Assembly: GCF_020382885.2 (NCBI RefSeq)
Contig: NC_058512.1
Location: forward strand, 8,334,802-8,398,801
Direction of reading: 5' to 3'
Length of the DNA stretch: 64,000 bases
Origin: Scatophagus argus
Taxonomy: Eukaryota; Chordata; Actinopteri; Scatophagidae
Positions 31,163-46,221 of this stretch are shown here, one piece after another. Under the pieces are notes generated by a model. That model had not been told where the DNA came from and searched no databases. It worked only from the letters and a program-made list of their open reading frames with translations. Within the stretch, counting starts at the first letter, position 1; every line of letters starts with the position of its first letter. The position numbers and the translations under genes are program-made.

Positions 31163-33840
31163 CCATCATCAAAGGAGCTATGAGAGGAATGTGGACATTT
31201 GCTGTTTGTTTTATCATGCAGTACCAGCACTTATCTGCTTAATCATAAAGATTGGCCAGGGAATGAGGCAACAGGGACAGTGTGCTGCTATTCCCCAGTT
31301 GGATTGTTAAATGTTGTTCCTGGGATGAGCCAGGTTCATTTTGGTTGTAGCAGGTACATGGGATTCTTATTTGAAGAGAGGGCATAAAAGGAGTTCACTT
31401 TAACATTACAAACTGTTGTGATAAAGACGCATCTCAGTGATTCAGCCACAGCTTGTCCATTATTTATGGACAGTTTAGACATTTTATTTTGTGTTCTCTT
31501 GCAAGACATTATTGATACACTCTTAAAAATATGCTTATCCATCATGAACTACTGATTATTTTCATTATTGATTAGTCTGCCTGATTAACCATGTGGTCTG
31601 TGAAAATATGCCTCCTGCAATTTCTTAGAGCCTCAGGTGAGCCTAATGATAAACACAAATATATTTAAATTACAGTGAGAAAAAATGCAAGAAATCCTTA
31701 AACCTGCTTAGATGGATCGAGATAGTTTTCATTGTATTACGGACATGTTATTTGTGAAATTGTTTTGTTTTCTGGCACGTCAGTCGTTTCTGTTATTCGA
31801 TTGTGTTTTTACATTCTCGACTTAAAGCTGTGTTAATACATGGTGGATTGATTCCTGTTTAGGGTGTGTTACACAGTTACACGGATATTTCAGTGTATTG
31901 TAGATGTCAGCCTTGCAATACATTGGATTTCAGAATCACCTGTGTGGCAATGCTGTGGTAATCATGATCTACCGGTGCCGCTCTGACAGTGGGCTCAACT
32001 ATATGACAGGCAACATAACACGCATGTGAATGCTCATGGCTATATTCAAAAAAGAGTCTCAGAATATGTAATTCCTTGTCATAGCAGGGAGATCATCTCC
32101 TCACTCGGTTCTGTTTCACATGCATATGTTTCTTGGGAATAGGAATACTTTCTTCCACCATCTGAGCCTCAGCACTGCGACTGAGCTGTAGTTACAGTGT
32201 GTGAGATACACAACACTTTAATTAAGTCACAGGATCTCACCCCCCCTTGTTTGTTTTTTTCTTCCTTCAGTCCTGTGAGTCAATCAGACTCTCTGCCCTT
32301 CGTTTCCCCTGTGTGGGAGGCCAGTGTTCTGGCCTGAGTAGCTGGGAAAGTCCCATGATTTATGGCCCTTTGCAGGCCTGACTGCCTCTCACCTCGCTGA
32401 TGATAGAGCCAGAGGTAACGAGGACTGGTTGCTCAAATCCACTCCTCTGTTTGCTAAATCCAATTTTATTCATACGGGATTTAAAGGCTCTTCACAGCCG
32501 CTGCCTTCTGATGCCACTGGGAGATTCAATTGGAAAGATTTATCAGAGTACTTCTATGTGTAATTGGGTATATTTTTTACAGGTTGGGTGATAATCACAT
32601 GGATTGGATGTTAATGATTAAGCCCTCCAAAGGTTGAGAGGGTGCATTTTATTTTCAGTCGCACATGGTAGACTTTCATTTCCTTATTCTTAAATTTTTT
32701 TTTTTCATTTGATGCATGCCCCATGGATTCTTGTAAAAATGTGTGGTGCTTGTACAAGAGCAAATTGAAAGCAGCTTTAACGGAATAAGAGCCGGTCATC
32801 CTTTTTCAGTTTGACCGAGAAAATCTGTTGTGGCTTAATATTTACCGTATAACTCTTTGCCCCAGTCAAATGTTGAACACTGCTGTATCAACAATATTCA
32901 AATGTACTGTATAGCAAAAGAACACAATACCACATAAGAGCAAAGCCCATACTGAGGGCTGAATCATTATGAGGTCCATTTTGAGGCTTCCTGCACTTGT
33001 TCTGATCCGAGGATCAAGCAGCTCTGACATATTAAAATCAACCAACCTTACATATATAGAGGGACACACACGAACACACACACTGCCAGCAGCAGCAGCA
33101 GCAGGGCAGTAACTCAAGGCCAAAGGAGGAGGTTTATTTTTATCATGGGCAAAGGCGCCAAATCATGGTATGAAGGGGGCTATATAAATGCAAATTGTAT
33201 TGGAGAGCTATTAGTCCTGGAAAAGGTTTGTATGTAAATGCCCTATAGGACCACAGTGGAGCACTCGGCCAGTTCAGATTAGTGCAGTTTGTGGCAAATG
33301 TGCTGCAAAAAGACAAAATAGAAAAATAGACAGAAAATGCAATTGCCTTGTGGTAAATCATGGTGAACAAGGTGAGCAGTTGAGTAATTGAATGGCCAAG
33401 GTGTTTCTATATGGTTTATTGTGCATGCAAGAGAGATTTACTGAGGTCGGTTCACTGTGTCCATGTGCAACTGCTCATGTTTTATGATCACGATACAGAT
33501 TTTTTCAATGTGGCCATAAGCAGCTCTGTGAAAGAACAAAATGTTGAAGCATCAATAAATGAATTTCTCTGATTAATGCTTGCCTCGTTTACGGCACTTG
33601 AATCTACTGACAATGAACTTTGTTGCTGGCAATACAGCATACTAAACCGGCTGAAGAGAAAAAAAAGAATTGGTGATTATGAAATGAGCAAATCAAATAT
33701 GGCGCAGGATGCCACATCATTCACGGAAAGTAGCAGATTTAATAACTGGGCATCGGGCTGTGAGTGACAACACAAGCGCAAGGCCGCCCTCTAGCGTCAG
33801 GTAGAGAGGCTCACAGTCACATCAGTCACGAATCCACCAC

Positions 33841-34193
33841 ACAAAACATTTCATTTTTATTCAGACAGTCAGTGCCTACATAACCTTGCATTCAAAATAC
33901 CACATGACAAAAAATTGTTTGAATAAAACTGCATAATATATACAGTATATACATTTCAAGATGTGTATTGACAGGGTTAAGAAGTTAAAACATGTGGAAT
34001 CACTGTATTAACAACATTTAGATATAAAATGTTTTCATACTGTCAAATAAGAACAGAATGACAAATTGATAGTTTTATATATAAAAAAAACTAAAACACA
34101 TTCTGTCACCTCCTCATCGTGGACATTAAGTGACTCGGTGGGTGAAGTTTAAAGTGCACCTGCAATTCTTCGCTGATCTTTTGTTTCCTTGAA
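33841..34193 (-). other. arl3 3' UTR
   Basis: This lies downstream of the arl3 stop on the minus strand. An AATAAA signal on that strand is seen as TTTATT at 33856-33861, giving a 3' UTR of about 0.35 kb. The position of the 3' end is inferred from the signal. Confidence 0.6.
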
Positions 34194-36694
<2,501 letters not shown>

Positions 36695-37429
36695 GTTTTC
36701 TTCAGGTGTGTGTTGTGGCCCCTGCTCAGACTGAGGGGATTAGCATCTTCCTAACCACAGAGTTGCGTCCCAATGGGAGGACAGCTGCTCTGCCTGGGAA
36801 CCTGTGACGTGAGAGGACGGGAGGACCAAAAACGCACCATTCAAAATGTAATACTGAAAATATTTATGACTTCTTCAGAAAAAGATTTTTTCATCAAAAT
36901 TTTTACTGATTAATCACTCCTTTCTTTCTCTTTCCTTTAAAAGCACTTTAAATGCAGATTTATAAGCGCTGTAAGTAAACTTCAAGCCCAGATATATAAT
37001 TGCTGAAGGCAAATGACAAATATTATTTTTAAATACCTGTTACAATAAATTTGGCAGTTACCGTAATTTGGAGGCAAATAGTTCCAAACTGAATTAATAA
37101 CTAACCATTAACTAATACGATGGTTACTTTGTTTTAACTAATTAATTAAATACCGTAATGACTGAACTCGAACTCGCATTCATCCTGTGCTTGCGCTGTA
37201 AATCCTGTTTGCACACACGCTTACACAGCGCCCTCTAGAGTTAAATAGTCGACTCCGTTTCATATTACGGCTTCTGCTGTTTCTGTTTCAAGGAACAACA
37301 AAAACATGTCCGAATCCGACTGGCTGAGCTCATAACTCGCAACAGCCACCTTCAGTCACTTTAACAAGTGGTCGATTCGACCGACTGCTATATGATTCCC
37401 GTCGTGTTAACGGCCGACAACCCAGGAAG
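36695..37429. promoter_or_regulatory. bidirectional promoter region between arl3 and wbp1l
   Basis: The two start codons face away from each other about 735 bp apart. A CRE/ATF-like TGACGTGA is at 36805-36812, close to the arl3 start. This interval must hold the 5' UTRs and promoters of both genes, but no TATA box is evident. The head-to-head pair fits conserved linkage with human 10q24, where ARL3 and WBP1L are near neighbours. Confidence 0.6.
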
Positions 37430-37460
37430 ATGCCACAGAAAGCACTGGGATCCATTGTAG
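37392..37460 (+). other. upstream ORF overlapping the wbp1l start
   Basis: The ATG at 37392 opens a 22-codon frame that ends in TAG at 37458-37460. It overlaps the wbp1l ATG (37430) in a different frame. If it lies in the mRNA, it would be expected to lower translation of wbp1l. Confidence 0.5.
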
Positions 37461-40400
37461 GTCTTCTTTACACCGGGACCTATCTGGTGCAGGTAAGCTA
37501 ACGCCAGCGCACCCGGGGTCGGCTGACGCTTCTAGCTGAGGCCGCGGCTCCTGTTGTTGGTGAAGGCCTTCTGCTGATCCTTTTTGTCTCCTCCACAAAG
37601 GAAACTGGGCACGGTTCGCTGCTATTACTGTGGATGACGTCAGTTATTCAAAGTTTTCATTTTAATTTCGACATTCAACTTGGTTGAAAATTTACGATGT
37701 GTTTCAAACAAGCTACACGGATGTATTATATCTGCGTTTCCTCAAATTTACAGTGTGAATCAAGGTTATCAAGATTAACGTTAGCCGTTGCTAACTGGCA
37801 CCCGGTGAATTGACGTGTTTATTCACAGTTGTTGATATTGGCTGGAGAAGGCAAACGGCCCCAGTTTGTCGAGTTTACCGTTTTCACTTTGGCCAGAAAA
37901 AGTTGATAACGACATGAAGCAACACACTTAAGCAGTTTAGCATTTTTCGACATATTTATTGACTCGCTGACATCGTCCGGCAGAATAACGGAACCATGAC
38001 ATTACCGTCATTCTTTTATTGCTACTGGTCACTCTCATTAAAATTCACGTATTTTGTCATTGCAGTATAGATAAATGTACTGTACTGTTGGCAGCGTTTA
38101 GCAGTGGTGTCACATTAAGTTACGGGAAATTAGCGTAGAAATGTGAAACGAAACGAAACGAAACACAATGAGAGAAACTTGAAGTTGCAAATTACATAGC
38201 CAGATCCTGGCTATAGTTCGGTCTCTGAAGAGCTCGCTGTGTCACTTGTGTGACTGAGTGTTGACTCACACATTCACTCTGTTTACCTCTTGTGTTTATT
38301 CAAGGGAAAGGAGTTCTGTTTTGGGGTAAACAATGAACAGTACCGCTGTGAGATGGGGTACTGCTGTGGAGAGACGGAGTGCTGCACCTACTACTACGAG
38401 CTCTGGTGTAAGTTTCAGTTATTATTATTCTTTTAGTTTCTTTTCCGTGTTGTAGATTTTTAAGGTTTGTGTTGATTTGTTTAACGTGTGTTATTTCATC
38501 CTCAACTTAGTTTATCACGATGTATATTGAAAATTAAACAACATTAGCCTGAAATTTGAAGTTATTTATTTTGATATTTGGTGCTCAGATGACCGTGGAT
38601 TTACCACCTTTGCCTTGTTAAATGTCAGGAAAAACGTTGATCAGTTAGTTTCATCAGTTACCTGAAGATGATGATAAGATTACATTCAGTCTGTCTCCCC
38701 TCATAGGGTTCTGGTTGGTATGGACCCTGGTCATTATGTTAAGCTGCTGCTGTGCCTACCGACACCGGAGGGTTAAGATGCGTCTTCAGCAGGAGCAGCG
38801 TCAGCGTGAGATCAGCCTCATGGCCTACCAGGGAGCTTCCAGTTCCTTCATTTCCCCTCCACCGCTCAATCTAAGTGAGTAATGTTTGAGTTTGTGAATG
38901 GGACATTATAGTTAAATTTAATAGCTTTGATGTTTAATTTGGAGCTGAATATATTCTTAATTCCCTATTTTCTTGCAATGACATATTCTGTGTCATCTTG
39001 CAGCTCTATGTATTGGCAGCTTCTCAAAATGTTTGACATTTGTTCAGTGCCTACTCCATCAGATGGTGAGGGAACTCGAGGATGGAAATCTGTATTTTTA
39101 AAACAAACTAGGACTTGGTAACAGGGTTGTGGTGAGGCCAGCCATTCTACAGGCTTCATGTCTTGTGGTCATTGGCATCATTCTGTTGGACATTACTGAG
39201 TTCTGTTGTTCATATGTAAATGTCAGGCAGCAAAGTTGTGGCAACTAAATTTTGGAGCTTTGTACCAAATACAGCCTCCACATGACAACAGCAAACCTTG
39301 CTTGCATGTTTGTTACTTGGATCCACAATATACCTGAACTGTCCTTACAGCAGCTGTCTCCTCTGCTTCATAACCTTAGAATTGGAAGGGCTGAACCTCA
39401 TCCCAGACTTGTCACATTCCGCTGCAGATTGCCCGAGTGTATATTAGAGATCATGGTCTGTCGTTGCCAAAAGGACAGCAGACAAGAGAGATGCCACCCT
39501 GATGTCAGTGATCACTCTGAACCTTGGCTTAAACTTGATATCTTGTTCACTAATATCACACACAGGACACGGTGCACACATGTCTGTCTGAGGCCTGCAG
39601 TGAACATTCTTGACTTAATTTCAAGAATGTGAGCAAAGCTCCAACTGTGAGTGTACACACATGGTGACACACACAGAAATCTGGCTAACATGTACGCACT
39701 AAGGTGTAGCCACAGGATATCATGGAGTATGAAATAAACCATTTCCAAATAGGATACGTTTTAGCTTTCTTAAGCATGCCTCCCAAACCTGTTACCTTGA
39801 TAGATACAATGACATATTAAACTGTATTAAATTTATTTTCATTTTAATTATATATTATACACAAACAATATTCATATCACACTGAGTTTTGGGAAAATGT
39901 ATTCTAGTTTTCTGTTTCAGTTTTTTGTTGTGGTTGTCTGTTTTTTTACTGTGGTTGACGTGTGAGTGTGGCGTGGTATTTTGAGCAACGAGTGCTATTA
40001 AGGATGGTTAGTTAGGAGGTTAGTTTAGGTTTTGACTTGTAGCAGTTGCTTCTTACTAGGTGCACAGAAATGTAGCCCATGGTGTTATTGATTAGCTGTT
40101 CCTGAAGCAGTAGCACCACCAAGAGCACTTGGCTGCAAAACAAAATGATAAGTTGTTGCATGTGGACTACAGAAGGGTCTGACGCACATCGTCTTCTCAT
40201 AAACTGCAAGGAATTTGTTGTTTGAAAACAGATGCTGTAACAATTGAATTTTTGGCTTTTCAGCTTTGACAATGAAGTGATTGTCAAAGTTGTTCAATTT
40301 ATTATTTTGACTGACCTAGCACTGTAAAGACGAAGTGTTGCTGGTCTACATGGATGTGCAACTGCCTTCATGGGATGATGCTTTGAAAGGTAAAGCTTTT

Positions 40401-40957
40401 CTGTTTGCTGACTCTCAGGGTTTTGGAATGACTGCAAGCTTCCTGACTATGAAGAGGTGGTAGGTCACCCCCCAACTCCACCACCTCCTTACTCTGAAAA
40501 CCCTCCCGAGACTACTTCAGCAGTTTCCCCGCAAGTGAGCCAACCAGAAGCTGCCTCGGTACCACAACAACCGGCTGAGACCGACTCGAGGGTGGACAGT
40601 CAGGCCTCAGGCTCTTCATCAGAGCAAGAAGCAGTGTTGATGCCGATCCAAGCGCAGTGTCTGGCGGAGGAGAACGTGCAGGCTCCATTAATGGCGGAGG
40701 CAGAGGAGGATGAAGAGCTCATCACTCGTAGACGCCATGTAACCGGAGACTCGGGGATTGAGGTGTGTGTTTGCCAGTTGGATGTAGATGAGGGCTCTGG
40801 GCTTGAGGAGGAAAGCGACGAGGAGCACCGGATATGCAAGGTCACTGGTCGGGACTGCTGCTCCGGGCACCAGCAGCAGATCTTCACACAGAAAGAGCAC
40901 TCCTCTGAGCTGCCCAGCCAGACCGCCAGCACCAGCACTGGGGACCACATGGTGTGA
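37430..40957 (+). CDS. wbp1l: WBP1L (WW domain-binding protein 1-like), 4 coding exons, 290 aa
   Basis: This is a single-pass membrane adaptor that presents proline-tyrosine motifs to WW-domain proteins such as NEDD4-type ubiquitin ligases. Coding exons are 37430-37492, 38305-38407, 38707-38874 and 40419-40957, with TGA at 40955-40957. Phases close and total 290 codons. The N terminus is moderately hydrophobic. A cysteine-rich segment follows (CEMGYCCGETECCTYYYELW, about 36-55), then a membrane span rich in W, L and C and a basic stop-transfer (YRHRRVKMRLQQEQ). The cytoplasmic part carries LPDYEEVV (119-126) and TPPPPYS with a PPPY motif at 133-136. TGDSGIEVCVC near the C-terminal third is the phrase that separates WBP1L from WBP1. 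An acidic EEESDEEH stretch follows. The first exon is short and its signal-peptide status is uncertain. Confidence 0.95.
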
Positions 40958-43900
40958 TCCACAATTTAACTATCCAGCCAGCCAGTGTGGCTTTCCGCTT
41001 CACACAGGGTGACATGAGATTGCTGTTGCCATCATCATCAGCAAAGGAACTGTCTGTGTTTTAATTATTTGAACTAACACTCAGGCATCATGTTAAGATG
41101 ATGATGATAACTAAAGCTTAATGGTTCCTGATTAGAAAAGACGACAGTGTGTGGACAAAACTCCTTTGCTTTTTCTTTTTTTCCCCGCTTTGCTTCTCCT
41201 TTGCAGGGAAACCAGCAAACACATATTGCGCTCCTATTTGATATGTTGATCTTACCATGAAGTGCGAGAACGTGACTGGGTAGTGAGAAGGCGGCAATTG
41301 ATCCTTAATGAAACCGGACTGTTTCCCTTGCTCCTGCCCTCTCCTTGAGCCCTGCTATCATGTTTCTATTTCTGTCTCGCCACTCTCCTTTGGTCAGAAC
41401 ATTTCCGGCCATCCTTCCATCTGACATTTTACCTCTGGTGGGATGGTCAGCTCGGAGCATACCAGCACGGTCAACAACAGTTTCTCCCCTGTCCCCGTTA
41501 AGAAGAGGAGTCAAAAACAAACCCCTGGAACACTTAGGATGATAGTGAATGAATCGACAACAGTTGAAGACGAGTTTTTTTTTCCCCCAAAGCTGTGTGT
41601 GTGTGTGTGAGAGAGAGACAGAGAGTTTGCGTGTGTGCTTTTGAAATGTAGGGCACAGCTGCATGGTGATGTCAGCTCTTAGGTCATGGCAGCCAGTTCT
41701 GGTGTTGTCAGGTGTGAGTCTATGAGACTGTTCACATCTAGAGTAGGGGAGACTATACACCCACAAATAGAAGTGGAGAGAGTTACAGGAAGGAGTTTGT
41801 TGTTTCGTCTCTGACTTTTAAATGTCATACACCCACCCACTCCACTAGCCCTTTTTTCCCCCCTTCCTTTTTTGATATCAATATTATCATCTCCCCAGCT
41901 CTGTGGTTACCAATCAGCATGACTGTATGCGTGACCAGCTTTTAATGATTAATTGACTGTGTGCATGTTATCTCCACACTTCAGTTTCTGATTGCATTAA
42001 AGGTCATAGTAATAGCCAAAAGAGCTAAGCCACCAATAACCAATAAAAAGTCTTGTGGTGGCTCTGTGTTACTGTGTTTAACGTACTGTGTAATGTCAGA
42101 GTGAGTAGTGACAGCATTTGGCTTGTTCTGCACAGGAATATATAGTTTGGATGTTTGTAATGAAGGATGCACTTGCTTTTTTATTTCATAACCAGCTACG
42201 GCTCAATAAATACCACAGGTGTAACTATTAATTGCAACAAAGCTCCTGATGGGGGCTGCTAGAGTGTGTACTAGTGAGTGGTTGTTGTAGTGCAGTAGGG
42301 AAGGGTTGACTTTTGTGTGTATATATCTTTGCAGTGCTGTAGCATCTGCTTAAAATACTTACTCAGCACTGAGGTGGATTAAGAATTAAAAGCACTGTTA
42401 TTTTGCATGAGGCATGAATTTCTGTGATTACATTTGACTTCATTAGCATTTTCTAGTCAACATGCTACTTGCTTTTCTCATCTGTTTGTCAAAGTGATGG
42501 TGGGCCACAGTGGCTCTACGACTGTATGTCCAGATATTGTGATAAGTAATTGGACTGAGGTTTAAGTTTAGATGCCCTGGATGTGGTTTCATTGTTTTGT
42601 TATGACTGTGTGAGCTATGCTATGCTGTTACGCAGTGTTGGTAGCTAGTTAGCTTGTGCTGTCTCGCCGCTCTGTGGCATCCGTAGCTCTTGGCAGCATG
42701 AGGGATTTGCAGTGGTATTTTCCATTGGCAGCAGAAGATGGGTGTACTAGGAACTTGAGGTGGATGCAGGCTCTGCAGCCTAGTCAGTGTTGGCACAGCT
42801 GCAGAATCTGTTGTGATTAACTGTATGCTTCTTTGCATGTCATGTTGCTTGCCTAATATACTGTAAAATGTGTATGTAACACATAGCAGTCAAACTGGGT
42901 GTGTTCAGATAGGTAAAAACAAAATTATTATTTGTTGCAACATTGATTGCGCAACCAGTAACAGATAAGTTAAAAGAGAATAAATTCCCAGGTGGCAAAG
43001 TGGTGAGTAAGTGCTAACACTTCATTCTTGTCAGATACATTTATTCATGCATTAACATTAATGGCCAGTCTCTCCTTTTCAACACGGATTGAACTCTGAC
43101 AAGGACACATTGTGGTAGTTTTCGGCTTCTTTATAAGACATTACATTGGGTTCTGCAGCTCGGCGGTACATCAAAGAGTTTCCTCTTTCCTCCCAACTAG
43201 CAGAATCACAAAACTCTGTACTGGCCGTGGTTGCGTTTCTTGTTTTTGTGATCTACCATTTGAGCTGTGCTACATACTAGCGTGACTAAATGGTAGGAAG
43301 ACTGTACAAGGGGGCCAGTAGAATAGTTCTCTAAGGTTTGAATTTAAAGAATAGTTTATTTCATGTCCATTAAACATGACTAATCAAACATGATGTTAGC
43401 CAGTTTTGCAATCCTTGTGTTGCGTAGTCAAGCAGGAACTTAAATATGAAGCCAAACTGATGACAATGACCTTTTCCCAGGAGCTGTTACTCTGTGAGCA
43501 TGACTGCACACCCATTACCACAAGTAATTTAAGACTTTTTTTGACCAACACACCTCAAGCTGCCTTGCTGCATCTCTAGAGGGCGAATGTCGTGATTATG
43601 GAGCTGCACAATAAACTGTTGCCTCTGTGTACCAAAACAGATGTGCTACTGCCTTATTAGAGTAGATGTGCTTAAGTGGTTCTGTTCTGGATTTCTTTTG
43701 AATGGTGTTTATCTGTGTTGGTTCATGCATGATAGCATCAGATTGGAGGAGCGCTTTTGTATCAATAGAAAATGGCACCTGAGCTTGTTTCACTTGCTTT
43801 TTGAGAAGAGGATGTGGTTTAAAAACATTTAAAAGCCACAAGATTTAACCTGCCACATGTTCCATTGAGCTTTACTTATATTGGTTTTGTGTCTGAGGAG

Positions 43901-44218
43901 AGGTGTTGATTTTAAAATACTGTGTGTCTAATTCGATGTGGCACTGACAGAATTTGTCCAGACCAGATTTTGAGTTTGTGCTCATTCTGTTTTTGCTCTG
44001 TGGATTTGGTTGCAATTAGTTTTTTGAAAAGAACTGACTCATGAGGAAAATTAATATAAAAAAGAAAAAAATTTCTATAGTTTTGTTGTGATTCATTCTT
44101 TTTGTGTTTGGAGGACAAAACATAACTCCAACAAGAGATTGCTTTGTAATCTTTTTTCCTAAGGTGCATTTCGTGCTTATTTGTATGCATATGTAGACCA
44201 ACTAATAGGGGATGTGCA

Positions 44219-44244
44219 GGGGGTGGGGTGGGGTGGGGTTAGGG
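44219..44244 (+). other. G-quadruplex-forming run in the wbp1l 3' UTR
   Basis: G5-T-G4-T-G4-T-G4-TTA-G3 on the sense strand. Five G runs are separated by loops of mostly one base, an ideal quadruplex pattern in RNA as well as DNA. Confidence 0.75.
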
Positions 44245-46202
44245 AAGGACAGAAGTACTTGTGTGCATGATTAAATCGGAGGTCACTGGTTTTCCCATTG
44301 CCAAACAACTCTATGCCTCCCTGGTTTCCACATGTTTACTGAGATTAAGGGCTATATCGGTCATCAGTTTTGGACAAACATCCATCCATCCGTTTTATTG
44401 AGTGATTTGTCCGCTCTGCGCTGTTCATTTAAAAGCCGCAGTTGCCGAGGTTCATTATCTGAACATGGTCAGACATCTGTACTGTGACCATGGTTAGTGT
44501 TTGGATTTGGCTGTCCTTTTTTTTAATGTTGTGGTGGAACTCATATTTAATAATAACTGATTGTATATGACCATATATGTTTGTTTAATGGGCTTTAACT
44601 TTGCCTTTTTGTCCTGTCAGTCTCAACGGAGGTGCGTGATGCGACATCTCCCTACCCCCCCCCCCACACACACAAACACACACTGCCCAATGAGAACCAT
44701 TCTGTCTTATTTAACCAGCTGCATGTGTGGTCATGACAGCAGTTTATACTTTGCTCTCTTGGCTCTTTTGTCAAGCGAGACTCCACCCTCCACAAGTCTG
44801 TTGAACAGAAACCATAGCCAGCATTGTAGCTGCTTTTTTTTCTTCAGCTGCACCATCCTGCATGTTGGCCCTTGAAAACAGGAGGGCACATCTACCCATG
44901 CAGAAGTGTCGACAGAATAATCAGCCAAAGTCACTGCCATCTCCATGATATACAGATTGTCACCGGTGTATGCGTGTGTATGTGTGTGTGCGCGTGTGGT
45001 TATCATGCTCTGTTTGGTTTCCCACTCTCAGGTTTATCTTTAACAAGCAGTGCTAGAATTTAACACGTTTGACCCACCAGTCTCATAAGGCCAAAGCAGT
45101 TGTTTCATGATAATTGTCTCCTCATTGTTGTCTGATGTTATTTCAGCATCACGCATCTCTGTAGTGTATTGTACTTTACTCAACTAGGCTATGCAAAAAC
45201 ATACTGTTATATGCTGCGAGCCCTTTCTCACATTCTCTGTCATTTGTCTGTGGGTAACCGTACAAGCAATATAACTCTCAGTACGTGTGGCACTGCAATG
45301 TACTGTAGTCTACTTTGGTTGGTCTGTGTACATGTATTTGTTTAAGAAAACGCATTTTTAAAAAAAAAGTACTTGTAATGCTACTACAACGATGTATGTG
45401 TGTTTCAGTGTCAGCTGAGGGGCTTGAGTTAAAAAGCCATTCTAGTTTATATATATTCTTTTTCTTCTTTTTTTTTTTTGATGTTTTCTTGTCTGCCCGT
45501 TAACCACTAACACTTTCTATTCCTGGCTTATAAACCATGTTACTGAATTGTGTAAGTTGAAGGAAAAAAGTTGAACTTATTGTTTCTGTTGGATTAATTC
45601 ATGTTTGGTCTGTTTGCCACTTTTCCCATCCCTTATTTTTGTTGCACTAAGGTGATGCATTGGTTTTCTCAGTTTAAGCAACAGCTCTCTTCTTTTTCCA
45701 ACCAGATGAATTTTCACTGACTATTAAACTATTGCCTTTTAATCCTCAGTTACTACGCCATCATTTTCAAAATTTTTATATATTATACATATGAAAGACC
45801 TCAACATGGAACACAGTCAGCTTACATGAGACCACATTAGTAGAATTTGTAATGCGTAGTGAAAGGAAATTGTCAGTTTGATAGTTTCTGGGGAAACAAC
45901 TTGTAAACTGTATTATTTCTCAACCATAATCAATAGCAAACAGATGGAGGTGTCATGGTTGAGCTATGTGGATGTTTTTTTTTTTTTTTGCCAAAATCAG
46001 AAATATTCGTTTGACGAGGAAGCGGGCACCTACAGAAACAGACGTGAGTCTCGTTACATTTTTCTTTTCTAATAACTTTAAATAAGCCAAAATGAGTGAA
46101 GTGGAAAAAGGAAAAAAAAAAAGCATAAAAGCACTGAATGCTAGTTAAAACGCTTCGGTTTTAGAAAGAAGCTTGCTGTGTACTCGTTGGGTCATCATTT
46201 GT

Positions 46203-46221
46203 ATTTTATTTTTTTAATAAA
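46203..46221. terminator. two-way poly(A) signal block between wbp1l and lman2l
   Basis: The plus strand has AATAAA at 46216-46221. The minus strand has AATAAA, seen as TTTATT, at 46205-46210. They lie within 17 bp of each other, between converging genes, so each could end one gene. Confidence 0.55.

Larger units (their letters stand above)
16643..33840. other. 17-kb gene-free stretch between pax8 and arl3
   Basis: I see no gene with recognisable protein similarity on either strand. Contents include a GC/CpG-richer block at about 18.8-19.3 kb (possible upstream promoter or first exon of pax8), a pentanucleotide repeat at 18940-18963, and a pyrimidine-rich stretch at 22.9-23.2 kb. There is a dispersed repeat fragment near 24.04-24.18 kb, dense simple repeats at 25.2-28.3 kb, a Tc1 fossil at 26.67-27.21 kb and AT-rich sequence at 28.6-30 kb. 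Long-range enhancers of pax8 are plausible here, but this is inference from position only. Confidence 0.6.
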
